From an uncultured Alphaproteobacteria bacterium (GTDB taxonomy: Bacteria; Pseudomonadota; Alphaproteobacteria; Rhodobacterales; Rhodobacteraceae): a DNA stretch of 64,000 nucleotides. Positions 33,220 to 43,162 of this stretch are shown here, piece after piece. Each line of letters starts with the position of its first letter. The stretch's first letter is position 1. The notes under the pieces are model-generated. The model was not told the DNA's origin, made no database searches, and saw nothing but the letters and a program-made list of their open reading frames with translations. The stretch covers positions 17,333 to 81,332 of the forward strand of contig CACHMT010000006.1 of NCBI GenBank assembly GCA_902581005.1, written 5' to 3'. A program made the position numbers and the translations under genes.

Positions 33220-34878
33220 GAATTTCCTGTATTTGACTCTTTGAGGAATAACCGCAGCATCTCCCAACCTTCTTTTTTTATCATCTTCGTAATCATTAAA
33301 GTTACCTTCAAAGAATGTCATATTGCTCTCTCCCTCAAAGCCTAGGATATGTGTACACAGTCTATCCATGAAGAATCTGTCATGTGATACAACTATTACG
33401 CAGCCTGCAAAATCTAGTATAGCTTCTTCAAGTGCACGAAGTGTTTCAATATCGAGATCGTTAGTCGGCTCATCTAATAATAATACATTTCCACCTGATT
33501 TAAGTAATTTTGCGAGATGTACTCTGTTTCGTTCTCCACCTGACAATTGACCTACTTTTTTCTGTTGGTCAGGGCCTTTAAAATTGAATGCACCAACATA
33601 TGCTCTGGAATTTACTTCCAAATCACCCAATTCAATTATGTCTAAGCCACCTGAAATTTCTTCCCATACAGTTTTTCTATCGTCGAGCTTATCTCTACTT
33701 TGATCGACATAACTTAACTCAACGGTCTCTCCAATACTAATGTGACCGCTAGTGAGAGAGTCGCTGCCTGTTAAAATTTTTAAAAGAGTTGATTTTCCAG
33801 CACCATTAGCGCCCACTACTCCTATAATCGCTCCTGGAGGAATAGAAAAACTAAAGTCCTCAAATAGCATTTTATTCTCAAAAGTTTTTGTTATCTTTTC
33901 AGCATCTATAACTTTTGAGCCTAAACGCGAGCCATTTGGAATTATAATTTGGGAAGTTGATATTTTTTCTTTTTTATCTTCATTCAGCAAATCCTGATAA
34001 GCACTAATTCTGGCCTTCTGTTTAGCCTGCCTAGCTTTAGCTCCTTGTCTGATCCAATTAAGTTCTTTTTTTAATATGTTATTCTTAGCTTTTTCAGTTT
34101 TTTCTTCCAATTCTAGTCTCGTACTTTTATTTTCTAACCAGCCAGAATAATTTCCTTCAAAGGGAAAACCTTTTCCTCTATCGAGTTCCAATATCCACCC
34201 AGTGATTTGATCTAGAAAATATCTGTCATGAGTTACAATCAAGATTGTACCTTTATACGCTATCAAATGTTGTTGAAGCCAACTTACAGTTTCTGCATCT
34301 AGATGGTTGGTAGGTTCGTCTAGTAACAGCAAATCAGGTTCTTCCAGCAGTAACTTGCATAAGGCAACCCTTCTGATCTCACCTCCAGATAGTGTAGAAA
34401 CAAGGGAGGAGTCATCAGGACATCTCAATGCCTCCATAGCCATATCAACTTTTGAGTCGATGTCCCAAATTTGGAGTGAGTCAATCTCATCTTGAAGCCG
34501 TGTCATTTCTGTCATTTTTTCATCTGAGTAATCATCTGCTAGTGATGCGGCTAAGTTATTAAACTTATCAAGAAGTGATTTTTTGTTGGATACAGACGCT
34601 AAAACATTCTCTCTTACTGTTTTGCTATCGTCGAGCTTTGGTTCTTGTGCAAGGTAACCTACTTTTATACCTTGAGCCGGGTAAGCTTCACCGTTAAATT
34701 CTCTTTCTATTCCTGCCATTATTTTTAATAGAGTTGATTTTCCAGCTCCATTCACTCCCACCAAACCAATTTTTACGCCAGGCAAAAATGATAATGTTAT
34801 ATTTTCAAAGCACTTTTTCCCATTTGGGAAGATTTTCGTTAATTCTTTTAGGGTATATATATATTGGTATGAACTCAT
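33211..34878 (-). CDS. ettA: Energy-dependent translational throttle protein EttA (ABC-F)
   Basis: This 555-residue soluble ABC-F ATPase has two nucleotide-binding domains. The first has Walker A VGVNGAGKSTLLKIMAG near residue 38, signature LSGGEIRRVALCKLL near residue 165 and Walker B LLLLDEPTNHLD. The second has VGANGAGKSTLLKILTG near residue 358 and LSGGERNRVHLAKLL then VLLLDEPTNDLD. The inter-domain linker (KAKNNILKKELNWIRQGAK) and length match EttA, which acts at the ribosomal E site to gate elongation according to ATP level. It converges with gltX, with a nine-base overlap. Confidence 0.95.
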   Translation of the reverse strand: MSSYQYIYTLKELTKIFPNGKKCFENITLSFLPGVKIGLVGVNGAGKSTLLKIMAGIEREFNGEAYPAQGIKVGYLAQEPKLDDSKTVRENVLASVSNKKSLLDKFNNLAASLADDYSDEKMTEMTRLQDEIDSLQIWDIDSKVDMAMEALRCPDDSSLVSTLSGGEIRRVALCKLLLEEPDLLLLDEPTNHLDAETVSWLQQHLIAYKGTILIVTHDRYFLDQITGWILELDRGKGFPFEGNYSGWLENKSTRLELEEKTEKAKNNILKKELNWIRQGAKARQAKQKARISAYQDLLNEDKKEKISTSQIIIPNGSRLGSKVIDAEKITKTFENKMLFEDFSFSIPPGAIIGVVGANGAGKSTLLKILTGSDSLTSGHISIGETVELSYVDQSRDKLDDRKTVWEEISGGLDIIELGDLEVNSRAYVGAFNFKGPDQQKKVGQLSGGERNRVHLAKLLKSGGNVLLLDEPTNDLDIETLRALEEAILDFAGCVIVVSHDRFFMDRLCTHILGFEGESNMTFFEGNFNDYEDDKKRRLGDAAVIPQRVKYRKFST

Positions 34879-34943
34879 ATCCTAATTGCTATAATAGTAT
34901 TACCGTTTTGTCATATGTTTTTTATTGAAGGAGTAAAAAAGAC

Positions 34944-35546
34944 TTGCAACTAGGGCTGGAGACAACGCTTGGTAGGATTGGGTATAGAAGGTCTATCGGG
35001 ATATTAGGAGGTTCATTCAACCCTCCTCACCCAGGCCATGTTCATATAAGCAAAGTATCCTTAAGAATGTTTGATCTAGGACAGATATATTGGGTCTACA
35101 CAAAAAAAAATCCTCTTAAAAAAGTAAGTCCATCGAGTTTTCATGATAGGGTCGAGGAAACCAAAAAATTGGTTGAATCACCCAATATTAAACTTTCCCC
35201 AATTGAGATAAGACACAATTTTCAGTACAGTTTCCAGCTTTTGAAGTTTATACAAAAAAGACATAGACATATAAAATTTATTTGGGTGATGGGTGAAGAT
35301 AATATTACTCAATTCCATCTTTGGAAAAATTGGCAATGGATAGCGAATAATGTGAGAATTGCTGTGGTAGCAAGAGGGAACAGTAGATCATTGGTGAATT
35401 CATCAACTTTTGCTTTGAAGTATAGGAGTTTTAGACTTATAAGTGGGCAATCGGCACAACTACAGCATTTTAAGCCTCCAATATGGTGCATCGTGGACTC
35501 AAAAAGACTAAATCTTTCTTCAAGTGATCTTAGATCAAATGCTTAG
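34944..35546 (+). CDS. nadD: Nicotinate-nucleotide adenylyltransferase
   Basis: This 200-residue enzyme forms deamido-NAD from nicotinate mononucleotide and ATP, the step before NadE. The nucleotidyltransferase motif GGSFNPPHPGHVHIS lies near residue 22, FIWVMGEDNITQFHLWKNWQ near residue 112 and the terminal LNLSSSDLRS corresponds to the ISSTxIR motif. The start is TTG 34944 with AAGGAG 11 bases upstream. It overlaps the dacB start at its 3' end. Confidence 0.92.
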   Translation: MQLGLETTLGRIGYRRSIGILGGSFNPPHPGHVHISKVSLRMFDLGQIYWVYTKKNPLKKVSPSSFHDRVEETKKLVESPNIKLSPIEIRHNFQYSFQLLKFIQKRHRHIKFIWVMGEDNITQFHLWKNWQWIANNVRIAVVARGNSRSLVNSSTFALKYRSFRLISGQSAQLQHFKPPIWCIVDSKRLNLSSSDLRSNA

Positions 35547-36984
35547 TAAAAGAAAATTTATTAAGTTGAGTGCTCTGTCGGCATTTTTGGGAATAATCCC
35601 GTTAAAAGGTTTAGCAAAAACAACAAATATTTTTACCAATCTAATTAAAAAATCTGGCTTTGAAAATAATACAAGTTTTATGGCAGTAGACCTAAGATCA
35701 AATAAGCTTATCGCTCGGCATAATGAAAAACTTAGGTTACCTATTGCTTCTGTTACTAAAATGGTAACTGCATTTTATTATCTGAGTAATAATGACAAGC
35801 TTGACAGATTTAAAACTGAATTGTTCATTGATGGATTTATTAAAGACAATATACTGCATGGTGACTTATATTTTAAGGGTTACGGAGATCCTACGCTCAA
35901 GACGGATGACCTTTCCGTTTTTATTGACTCTGTTAAAAATTTGGGTGTAACCGAAGTACATGGGAGCCTTTTCTTCGATAACAGTTATCTACCCGACATA
36001 AATTACATAAATAGAAACCAACTTCCTCAGTATGCATATAATCCAGGTATGGGAGCGATTAACCTTAATGAGAACCGAATTCTATTTGAGTGGAAGAGGT
36101 TAGAAAAAGCGAAATATAAGACTTCATTAACTGCTCCAGGCTTAAAAAATATTGCACAAGTAACAAATATCACTATGGATTTAGAAAACTATAAAGGTCC
36201 CGTATATAGTTATGAGCTTGATGAAACAAAATTCAAGGAGAGATGGTCGGTAAATAGGCGGATATTAGGAAAAAAAGGTAGTCGATGGCTACCAGTTCGA
36301 GAGAGTTCCTATTATGCTACCGAGGCCTTGAAACAGCTTTTGGTTGATAGAGGTATTGAGATTACGAATATGGGCAGAAAAAAAGTACCCAAGAAGAGTA
36401 GATTGCTTTGCACACACTATTCTGTCGATAACAAAATAATATTGAAAAGTGCATTAAAATACTCAAAAAATATGGTTACCGAGTCACTTGGACTTATTAC
36501 AAGTAGGCTCGTTTCGGCAAATCTTTATGACCTTGACCAGTCTGCCGTAATTATGACCAGATGGTTTCGTAACATTATAGGCAAACAAAACTCTCTATTT
36601 CTAAATCATAGTGGGTTATCTGCAGGCAGTTTTTCTACCTCTGAAGATTTTAGAAGGTTTTTAATGCAAGACAATGTTCAAAAGAGTCTTTTGCCAGTTT
36701 TAAAACGCATTCCAATTTACACATCAAAAGGGAAAGTTAATTCGATTGGCAATATAACGGTTAAAGGTAAATCGGGAACCATGCATTATATAAGAGGATT
36801 AGCAGGATACGTATGTAAAGAGGACATTCCTGTGATGGCGTTTTCAATATTTTCAGCTGATTTAAATAAAAGAAAACAAAACTCTAGCAATAATTTTGAA
36901 AAGCCAAAGGGATCGTCAACTTGGCTCTCCAGGGCCGTAATCCAAGAAAGACAAATAGTTCGAAAAATAATAGATAGTATTTAA
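35539..36984 (+). CDS. dacB: D-alanyl-D-alanine carboxypeptidase/endopeptidase (S13, PBP4-type)
   Basis: This 481-residue periplasmic enzyme trims or cleaves peptidoglycan crosslinks. An N-terminal signal peptide (MLSKRKFIKLSALSAFLG) with a lone KR rather than a twin-Arg motif leads the protein. The catalytic motifs are SxxK in LPIASVTKMVTAF near residue 75, SxN in YSKNMVTESLG near residue 312 and KSG in TVKGKSGTMHYIRG near residue 412. Length and motif spacing fit DacB. ATG 35539 lies inside the end of nadD, so the two are translationally coupled. Confidence 0.9.
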   Translation: MLSKRKFIKLSALSAFLGIIPLKGLAKTTNIFTNLIKKSGFENNTSFMAVDLRSNKLIARHNEKLRLPIASVTKMVTAFYYLSNNDKLDRFKTELFIDGFIKDNILHGDLYFKGYGDPTLKTDDLSVFIDSVKNLGVTEVHGSLFFDNSYLPDINYINRNQLPQYAYNPGMGAINLNENRILFEWKRLEKAKYKTSLTAPGLKNIAQVTNITMDLENYKGPVYSYELDETKFKERWSVNRRILGKKGSRWLPVRESSYYATEALKQLLVDRGIEITNMGRKKVPKKSRLLCTHYSVDNKIILKSALKYSKNMVTESLGLITSRLVSANLYDLDQSAVIMTRWFRNIIGKQNSLFLNHSGLSAGSFSTSEDFRRFLMQDNVQKSLLPVLKRIPIYTSKGKVNSIGNITVKGKSGTMHYIRGLAGYVCKEDIPVMAFSIFSADLNKRKQNSSNNFEKPKGSSTWLSRAVIQERQIVRKIIDSI

Positions 36985-36993
36985 ATATCGATT

Positions 36994-37422
36994 TTAGACC
37001 ATAAGATGTCTTGCTCTAGCACCTCGTTCTATAGCGGCTCCATGGAGGCGGTCTATGTTAAGTTCGTATCTTATTTCTCTCAATAATTGAAGCTCTATTT
37101 CTTTAAGGCGCCCATCTGCTGCTGCTACGTCACAAGCTAAAGCGTATGCTGTCTCATAGAGATGCTCAGGTAGAGAGGCTTTTATCAAACCAAATAGCGC
37201 ATCTAGTCCATCTTCCTCTTCAAATATGTCAAATACGGTCTCGGCTATAGTTTTTACACGGGCCACATTATAATCTTTAAATATTGGAAGATGTTCAACA
37301 ATTTTAATTATCGAGGCAAATTCTATTTTTGTTACACCTCGGTGCGACGTTCCCTCTGCTATCATAATAGCTACCAACGCATCTTGGGGGCTTAATATTG
37401 TCGTACTTGAGTTTATATCCAT
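36994..37422 (-). CDS. TerB-family (tellurite resistance TerB-like) protein
   Basis: This 142-residue all-helical soluble protein matches the TerB domain. An N-terminal ALVAIMIAEGTSHRGVTKIE segment carries acidic residues, and YETAYALACDVAAADGRLKE near residue 95, followed by ELQLLREIRYELNID, is the best conserved part. Stand-alone TerB proteins are widespread and usually not involved in tellurite resistance. No ter cluster is visible nearby. It sits on the minus strand between dacB and lysS with its own start. Confidence 0.85.
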   Translation of the reverse strand: MDINSSTTILSPQDALVAIMIAEGTSHRGVTKIEFASIIKIVEHLPIFKDYNVARVKTIAETVFDIFEEEDGLDALFGLIKASLPEHLYETAYALACDVAAADGRLKEIELQLLREIRYELNIDRLHGAAIERGARARHLMV

Positions 37423-37521
37423 TTAAATGCTGGCAATTCTTTGTCTTTTATATTATATGGATCTGATTATATGTGAACAACATTTATATTTTATTTCCTT
37501 TGATGTAGATTAGTGAACCTT

Positions 37522-39078
37522 ATGGAAAATATGCCCGATAATATTAAAGTTTGGCCTGCACAAGAAGCAGTTGGTCTAAATAAATATTTGCAAAATATCA
37601 ATGAAAATAAAGATAAGATTACTTTTCAGACTGGGTATGGTCCATCTGGATTACCTCACATTGGAACATTTGGTGAGGTTATGAGAACCTCAATGGTTAT
37701 GCATTCCTTTGAAAAATTATATGAAATTAAAACCAATCTCTTATGTTTTTCAGATGATTTGGATGGTCTTCGAAAAGTTCCTGACAATATTCCAAATAAA
37801 GAGTTAGTAGAACGAGATTTAGATTTACCCCTTTCAAAAGTAACCGATCCCTTTGGTACTCACAAAAGCTTTGCTGATCACAACAATAGTAAATTATGTG
37901 AGTTTCTCGATAGTTTTAATTTTGACTATAACTTTATTTCGTCTACCGAATGTTACAATACAGGTGTTTTCAACGAAGCATTAGTACAAGTACTAAACAA
38001 ATATAATGATATTATGGAAATAATTTTGCCTTCTCTTGGACCCGAAAGAAAATTAACCTATTCGCCTTTTTTACCAATAAGTAGAAAGTCTGGTAAAGTT
38101 TTACAAGTTCCAACCCTCGAAATTGATACTACAACACATTCAATAGTTTATAAAGATGTTGACGGGGAAAAAGTTAAAACTTCAGTCACAGATGGGAATG
38201 TAAAACTACAATGGAAAGCCGATTGGGCAATGAGATGGTTCGCATTGTCTGTAGATTATGAAATGTATGGCAAAGACTTAATTCCATCTGCAAACTTAGC
38301 ATCAAAAATATGCAGAGTGCTAGGGAGAAAGGCACCCTACCAGTTTTTTTATGAGTTATTCCTTGATGACCAAGGACAAAAAATTTCAAAATCAAAAGGT
38401 AACGGCCTGTCAGTTGAAGAGTGGCTAAGATATGGATCAAAGGAATCTTTGAGCCTCTTTATGTTTCAAAAGCCAAAGACAGCAAAAAGACTTTATTTTG
38501 ATTCCATTCCGAGAGCTGTTGATGATTACCATAAGTTTTTAGAAGTGTATCAACAGCAAAGCGAGGAGGATAAGTATCAAAACCCTGTTTGGCACCTTCA
38601 TCGAGGCAATCCTCCTAAGTCAGAATTACTTGTTTCTTTTTCTATGTTAATGAACTTAGCGGGGGCAACTGGATCAACAAGTGTAGAAACACTTCTTTCA
38701 TTCGTAAGAAAGTATGTTAACGAAAAAGGTGATCCTATGAACGCCACAATGCGTGGGGCTTTGCAAAATGCCATAAATTACTTTCATGACTTTCTTGAAT
38801 TCAAGCTAGTTTTTAAGGAACCCTCAGCTAATGAGCGTACCCCTTTGGTTGAGCTAACAAAGAAACTTGAGGGGTTACATAAAAACTGGGATGCGAGTGA
38901 AATTCAGCAAATTATTTTAGATGTAGGTAAAACAAATGGATTTGAAAACAATAGAGATTGGTTCAAATTGATATATGAAGTTCTATTGGGAAGTCAAAGT
39001 GGTCCTAGGCTAGGCAGTTTTTTTGCTCTCCTAGGTAAAGAAAAAACAGTCGAAAAGTTGAATGAGGTGTTAAAATGA
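37522..39078 (+). CDS. lysK: Lysyl-tRNA synthetase, class I
   Basis: This 518-residue synthetase is of the class I type common in archaea and alphaproteobacteria, not the class II enzyme of most bacteria. The HIGH-type motif is in GYGPSGLPHIGTFGEVMRTS near residue 37 and the KMSKS motif is QKISKSKGNGLS near residue 290. An HRGNPP segment and the C-terminal helical anticodon-binding domain follow. I place the start at ATG 37522; a GTG at 37513 would add three residues. The DUF4864 gene overlaps its stop by four bases. Confidence 0.95.
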   Translation: MENMPDNIKVWPAQEAVGLNKYLQNINENKDKITFQTGYGPSGLPHIGTFGEVMRTSMVMHSFEKLYEIKTNLLCFSDDLDGLRKVPDNIPNKELVERDLDLPLSKVTDPFGTHKSFADHNNSKLCEFLDSFNFDYNFISSTECYNTGVFNEALVQVLNKYNDIMEIILPSLGPERKLTYSPFLPISRKSGKVLQVPTLEIDTTTHSIVYKDVDGEKVKTSVTDGNVKLQWKADWAMRWFALSVDYEMYGKDLIPSANLASKICRVLGRKAPYQFFYELFLDDQGQKISKSKGNGLSVEEWLRYGSKESLSLFMFQKPKTAKRLYFDSIPRAVDDYHKFLEVYQQQSEEDKYQNPVWHLHRGNPPKSELLVSFSMLMNLAGATGSTSVETLLSFVRKYVNEKGDPMNATMRGALQNAINYFHDFLEFKLVFKEPSANERTPLVELTKKLEGLHKNWDASEIQQIILDVGKTNGFENNRDWFKLIYEVLLGSQSGPRLGSFFALLGKEKTVEKLNEVLK

Positions 39079-39494
39079 GGTGGAGACTTGTTATAAACAA
39101 AATGTGGATCATCGCATTATTTATTTCACTATTGGGCACTTTAGTATTTGCTGATGAAAGTGAAATGGTACGTAACACCATAAGTTCACAGATTGAGGCT
39201 TTCAAGGAAAATAATATCAAGAAAGCGTATACATTTGCGGCGCCCAACATTCAAGCACAATTCTCAAACCCAGAAGTTTTTGGTTTGATGGTCAAGAATG
39301 GATACCCTATTATATGGAGGCCAAAGAGCTTTAAATTCACAAAGTTTCGAGACCTTGGCAATAAATCTATTCAGAGAGTTTTATTCCAATCCTATGACGG
39401 CCGTCTTGAGACATATGACTATATCCTAGAAAAATATGATGATCTGTGGAAAATTGCGGGGGTTTTAACAATAAATTTAGCAGGTGAAACCTAG
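39075..39494 (+). CDS. DUF4864 exported protein
   Basis: This 139-residue protein has an N-terminal hydrophobic segment (MWIIALFISLLGTLVFA) that looks like a signal peptide, giving a periplasmic product. The mature domain matches DUF4864: ISSQIEAFKENNIKKAYTFA near residue 36, NPEVFGLMVKNGYPIIWRPK near residue 65, and YDDLWKIAGVLT at the end. The fold is SnoaL/NTF2-like and no function is established. The four-base overlap with lysK implies co-translation. Confidence 0.85.
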   Translation: MRWRLVINKMWIIALFISLLGTLVFADESEMVRNTISSQIEAFKENNIKKAYTFAAPNIQAQFSNPEVFGLMVKNGYPIIWRPKSFKFTKFRDLGNKSIQRVLFQSYDGRLETYDYILEKYDDLWKIAGVLTINLAGET

Positions 39495-39497
39495 TAG

Positions 39498-41540
39498 TTA
39501 TCTCGCAAAGGGATCTTTTTTTATTTCCAATTCTGTTTTTTCTAGCTTTTGTATTTGGTCTCTTAATTTAGCCGCTTCTTCAAACTCAAGATTTTCTGCG
39601 GCCTTTAGCATTTGCGATTTTAAATCCTCCAAATGACTGGATAGATTATGACCAATCCCAGGTGTTGTCTCCAAATCAGCCGTTACTCTAGCTTGGTCAG
39701 TGTCCCCCTTATAGAGACCCTCCAATATATCGTTAACATTTTTCTCGATCGTTTTAGGTGTTATGCCGTTCTCAACGTTGTACTTCTTTTGTTTATCACG
39801 GCGTCTATCAGTTTCGTCTATTGCTTTCTTCATGCTTTTCGTGATTGTGTCGGCATACATTAGGACCTTCCCGTCAATATTTCTGGCAGCCCTTCCAATC
39901 GTTTGTATCAATGAGGTTTCGGAACGCAAAAACCCTTCCTTATCGGCATCTAATATTGCAACCAACCCACATTCTGGAATATCTAAACCCTCTCTTAGAA
40001 GATTGATACCCACCAAAACATCAAAAGTGCCTATTCGTAAATCACGAAGAATTTCTAATCTCTCTAAAGTATCTATATCGGAGTGCATGTATCTAACTCT
40101 AATGCCCTTCTCATGAAGATATTCCGTGAGATCTTCAGCCATTTTTTTTGTCAGTACAGTGCAAAGGGTCCTAAGATTTCTCTCTGTTACTTTCCTAATT
40201 TCTACTATCAAATCATCTATTTGAGAGTCAGTAGGTCGAACTTCAATTTCGGGATCAATCAGACCGGTAGGTCTGATAATTTGTTCAGTGAAAACCCCCT
40301 GTGTTTGGTCTAATTCCCAATCCCCAGGAGTAGCAGATACATAAATTGTATGGGGCCTCATAGCATCCCACTCTTCAAATTTTAATGGTCTATTATCGGT
40401 ACATGAAGGAAGTCTAAAACCATACTCCGAAAGAGTACTTTTCCTTCTGAAATCTCCTTTAAACATTCCACCAAGCTGTGGAATACTCACATGGCTTTCA
40501 TCTGCAAAAACAATTGCATTATCGGGAATATACTCGAAAAGTGTAGGGGGTGGCTCTCCAGGGTTCCTACCTGTGAGATACCTAGAGTAATTCTCGATAC
40601 CATTACACATGCCTGTTGCCTCGATCATCTCTAAGTCGAAATTAGTCCTTTGTTCTAATCTTTGTGCCTCAAGAAGTTTATTTTCATTATTAAGCTGTTT
40701 AAGTCTGATCACTAGCTCTGCTTTTATATTTTTTATTGCCTGCTGTAGAGTCGGTCTAGGTGTCACATAATGCGAATTTGCATAGATTTTTGCTTGGGAT
40801 AGTTCCGCAAGCTTTTTTCCAGTTAACGGATCAAATTCAACAATTTTTTCAAGCTCGTCACCAAAGAACAAAAATCTCCACGCTCGATCTTCTAAATGAG
40901 CAGGCCATACATCTAGGGTGTCACCACGAACTCGAAAGTTCCCTCTTTGAAAATTTTTGTCATTTCTCCGATACTGTTGCTCAACCAGGTTTTTAACTAC
41001 TTGCCTTTGATTAAAAGTACCTCCTTTATTTAAACTTTGTGTCATAGAGCTGTAGGTTTCAACGGAACCTATACCGTAAATACAAGAAACCGATGCGACA
41101 ATAACTACGTCTTTTCGTTCCAATAGGGATCTTGTCGCTGAGTGCCGCATTCTGTCGATTTGTTCATTTATTTGAGCTTCTTTTTCGATGTAGGTGTCAG
41201 ATCTTGGAACATAAGCCTCCGGCTGATAGTAGTCGTAATATGAAACAAAATATTCTACAGCATTATCTGGAAAAAATTTTTGAAATTCGCCAAAAAGTTG
41301 ACCTGCCAAAGTTTTGTTAGGAGCAAGAATGAGTGCAGGGCGTTGTGTAGCTTCAATAATTTTGGCCATTGTGAAAGTTTTTCCTGTTCCTGTAGCCCCC
41401 AGTAAAACTTGGTTTTTCTCGCCCTTTTTTAAACCTTCTACCAACTCAAAGATCGCAGTAGGCTGGTCACCTGCTGGTTTAAAATCCGACACAACGCTCA
41501 AATCATTTTTTTCAATAGTTAAATCATTCATATCGCTCAA
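39498..41540 (-). CDS. uvrB: Excinuclease ABC subunit B
   Basis: This 680-residue helicase-like damage-verification subunit of nucleotide excision repair is complete. Walker A is [16 protein letters not shown] near residue 45, and the beta-hairpin region [20 protein letters not shown] lies near residue 105. [13 protein letters not shown] is near residue 350, and helicase motifs [20 protein letters not shown] and QTIGRAARN near residue 530-560. A C-terminal UVR motif is present near residue 640 ([20 protein letters not shown]). It is transcribed alone and convergent with the DUF4864 gene. Confidence 0.97.
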   Translation of the reverse strand: MSDMNDLTIEKNDLSVVSDFKPAGDQPTAIFELVEGLKKGEKNQVLLGATGTGKTFTMAKIIEATQRPALILAPNKTLAGQLFGEFQKFFPDNAVEYFVSYYDYYQPEAYVPRSDTYIEKEAQINEQIDRMRHSATRSLLERKDVVIVASVSCIYGIGSVETYSSMTQSLNKGGTFNQRQVVKNLVEQQYRRNDKNFQRGNFRVRGDTLDVWPAHLEDRAWRFLFFGDELEKIVEFDPLTGKKLAELSQAKIYANSHYVTPRPTLQQAIKNIKAELVIRLKQLNNENKLLEAQRLEQRTNFDLEMIEATGMCNGIENYSRYLTGRNPGEPPPTLFEYIPDNAIVFADESHVSIPQLGGMFKGDFRRKSTLSEYGFRLPSCTDNRPLKFEEWDAMRPHTIYVSATPGDWELDQTQGVFTEQIIRPTGLIDPEIEVRPTDSQIDDLIVEIRKVTERNLRTLCTVLTKKMAEDLTEYLHEKGIRVRYMHSDIDTLERLEILRDLRIGTFDVLVGINLLREGLDIPECGLVAILDADKEGFLRSETSLIQTIGRAARNIDGKVLMYADTITKSMKKAIDETDRRRDKQKKYNVENGITPKTIEKNVNDILEGLYKGDTDQARVTADLETTPGIGHNLSSHLEDLKSQMLKAAENLEFEEAAKLRDQIQKLEKTELEIKKDPFAR

Positions 41541-41647
41541 ACTTTATATAAGATCTTTTTATAATTACTGTGTGATTTTACTGTTTAAAACTGCTATAAA
41601 TAGATATAGTATCTTTTAGTAATTTTAAACTGTCTTTAACTAATTTT

Positions 41648-41959
41648 ATGGTAGCAAGAATTTTTAAATCATCTAAGACTGCGATGCAGTCGGGAACCGG
41701 CAAAGCAGACCAATGGTTTTTAGAGTTTGAGCAAAAGGATCATAAACCAATAGATCCTGTTATGAGTTGGATTGGATCAAGTGATACCACCAGTCAAATA
41801 AAGTTAAAATTCGGAACGAAGGAAGAGGCAACACAATATGCAATGAAAAATAATCTTTTGTTTTTCATTGATGAGGGCTCTGAAAAAAAGATGAACATTA
41901 GAAAAAATGGTTATGGTGACAATTTCGATTACAACAGAAAAAGACCGTGGACCCACTAG
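41648..41959 (+). CDS. NDUFS4-like accessory subunit of respiratory complex I
   Basis: This 103-residue protein matches the ETC complex I NDUFS4 (18 kDa, AQDQ) family found in mitochondria and alphaproteobacteria. ARIFKSSKTAMQSGTGKADQ opens the protein, W43-region LEFEQK and DPVMSWIGSSDTTSQIKLKF follow, and the C-terminus YGDNFDYNRKRPWTH is strongly diagnostic. It stabilises the NADH-oxidising arm of complex I. It lies about 100 bases upstream of tRNA-Arg and away from other nuo genes, as is usual for this gene. Confidence 0.9.
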   Translation: MVARIFKSSKTAMQSGTGKADQWFLEFEQKDHKPIDPVMSWIGSSDTTSQIKLKFGTKEEATQYAMKNNLLFFIDEGSEKKMNIRKNGYGDNFDYNRKRPWTH

Positions 41960-42060
41960 TGGCGTTTAGTCAATTAGTAGTAATGAGCTAGCTCCCAAAA
42001 CAAATTTGATTAAAATTAAATTTACTACAAACCTTTCATATGATACCTCTTATACGTCGT

Positions 42061-42137
42061 GGCCCCGTAGCTCAGCTGGATAGAGCAACTGACTTCTAAT
42101 CAGTAGGTCGTACGTTCGAATCGTACCGGGGTCACCA
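42061..42137 (+). tRNA. tRNA-Arg(UCU)
   Basis: A complete cloverleaf with encoded CCA is visible. The acceptor stem is GGCCCCG/CGGGGTC with one G-T pair, the D stem GCTC/GAGC and the anticodon stem ACTGA/TCAGT with loop CTTCTAA (anticodon TCT). The T stem is GTACG/CGTAC with TTCGAAT. No duplicated 3' end is seen nearby, so it is not an evident integration site here. Confidence 0.97.
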
Positions 42138-42163
42138 AACTTTTTTCTAAAGAAAGTCGCTCA

Positions 42164-43084
42164 GTGGGTTACCTAGTATCTTCTTTAATTTTTAAAAATG
42201 GTATTATCTTGCTGTGCTTAGCAATGCTTGGTTGGGCTGGCAATACGGTCGCAGGTAGGGTGTCAACTGGTGAAATTTCGCCCATGGTTGTTGTGTTTTT
42301 GCGATGGTTTATTATTTCAATTTTTTTAATCCTATTTTTAAATAAGAAATTAATTTTGTCTTTTAACTTAATTAGTGGGAAACTCGTTTGGCTTTGCTTG
42401 ATGGGCTCACTTGGGCTTACCGGGTTTAATGCATTGTTTTACATAGCTGCTCAGAACACAACAGCAATAAACTTAGGTATTATTCAAGGCATCATGCCCG
42501 CAATAATATTAGTCGGGTCAGTAGTTATGTTCAGGGAGGCGGTTAACTTTACGAAGGTTGCTGGGCTGATAATAGCATTTTTTGGCGTACTAGTAGTGGT
42601 AAGCCAAGGCGACTATGAGAGAGTAATTTTATTGTCTTTTAATTATGGAGATTTAGTGATGCTATGTGCTTGTTTTTTCTACTCTGGTTTTACCCTCGGA
42701 TTGAAAAACAAACCGGTAATTGATCCTATTGTACTCATGACATATTTCTCACTGAGTGCCTTGATATTTTCTATTCCACTACTGATTATAGAATACTACC
42801 TAGGGCTCAATCAGGTTCCTGCTACAAGTACTGCTTGGCTTACTATACTTTACATAGCTTTTGTCCCATCTTTTCTAGCTCAGATTTTTTTTATAAGAGG
42901 TGTTGAGCTAGTTGGAGCATCTAAAGCAGGGTTATTTATTAATTTTCTACCTATCTTCGCAGCAATCCTGGGAGTGCTTTTGCTAGGAGAGAGGTTATTC
43001 GTTTATCATTTAATCTCATTATTCATTGTTTTGTTAGGTGTTTATCTTTTTATGGTAATTGGGGATAAAGAAAAAAATACATAG
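42164..43084 (+). CDS. DMT-superfamily (EamA) transporter
   Basis: This 306-residue membrane protein has ten helices and two EamA repeats. Repeat 1 contains LAMLGWAGNTVAGRVSTGEI and VVFLRWFIISIFLILFLN. The middle has NTTAINLGIIQGIMPAIILV, and repeat 2 has GVELVGASKAGLFINFLPIF followed by LLGERL, typical of the YdcZ/RhaT-like exporters. The start is GTG 42164, only 26 bases after tRNA-Arg. The substrate is unknown. Confidence 0.85.
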   Translation: MGYLVSSLIFKNGIILLCLAMLGWAGNTVAGRVSTGEISPMVVVFLRWFIISIFLILFLNKKLILSFNLISGKLVWLCLMGSLGLTGFNALFYIAAQNTTAINLGIIQGIMPAIILVGSVVMFREAVNFTKVAGLIIAFFGVLVVVSQGDYERVILLSFNYGDLVMLCACFFYSGFTLGLKNKPVIDPIVLMTYFSLSALIFSIPLLIIEYYLGLNQVPATSTAWLTILYIAFVPSFLAQIFFIRGVELVGASKAGLFINFLPIFAAILGVLLLGERLFVYHLISLFIVLLGVYLFMVIGDKEKNT

Positions 43085-43162
43085 TATTAAAAAAATTGGA
43101 CTTCAAAACTTTGTTGTGGCATCAGATATTATCAGAAACTACGCTCAAGCTATTGTGAAAAA

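Noticed and set aside
42061..42164. tRNA-Arg as a second island insertion site with the DMT gene as cargo
   Set aside because: No duplicated tRNA-Arg 3' end or arm-type repeats were found downstream, and the following gene is ordinary pgi.
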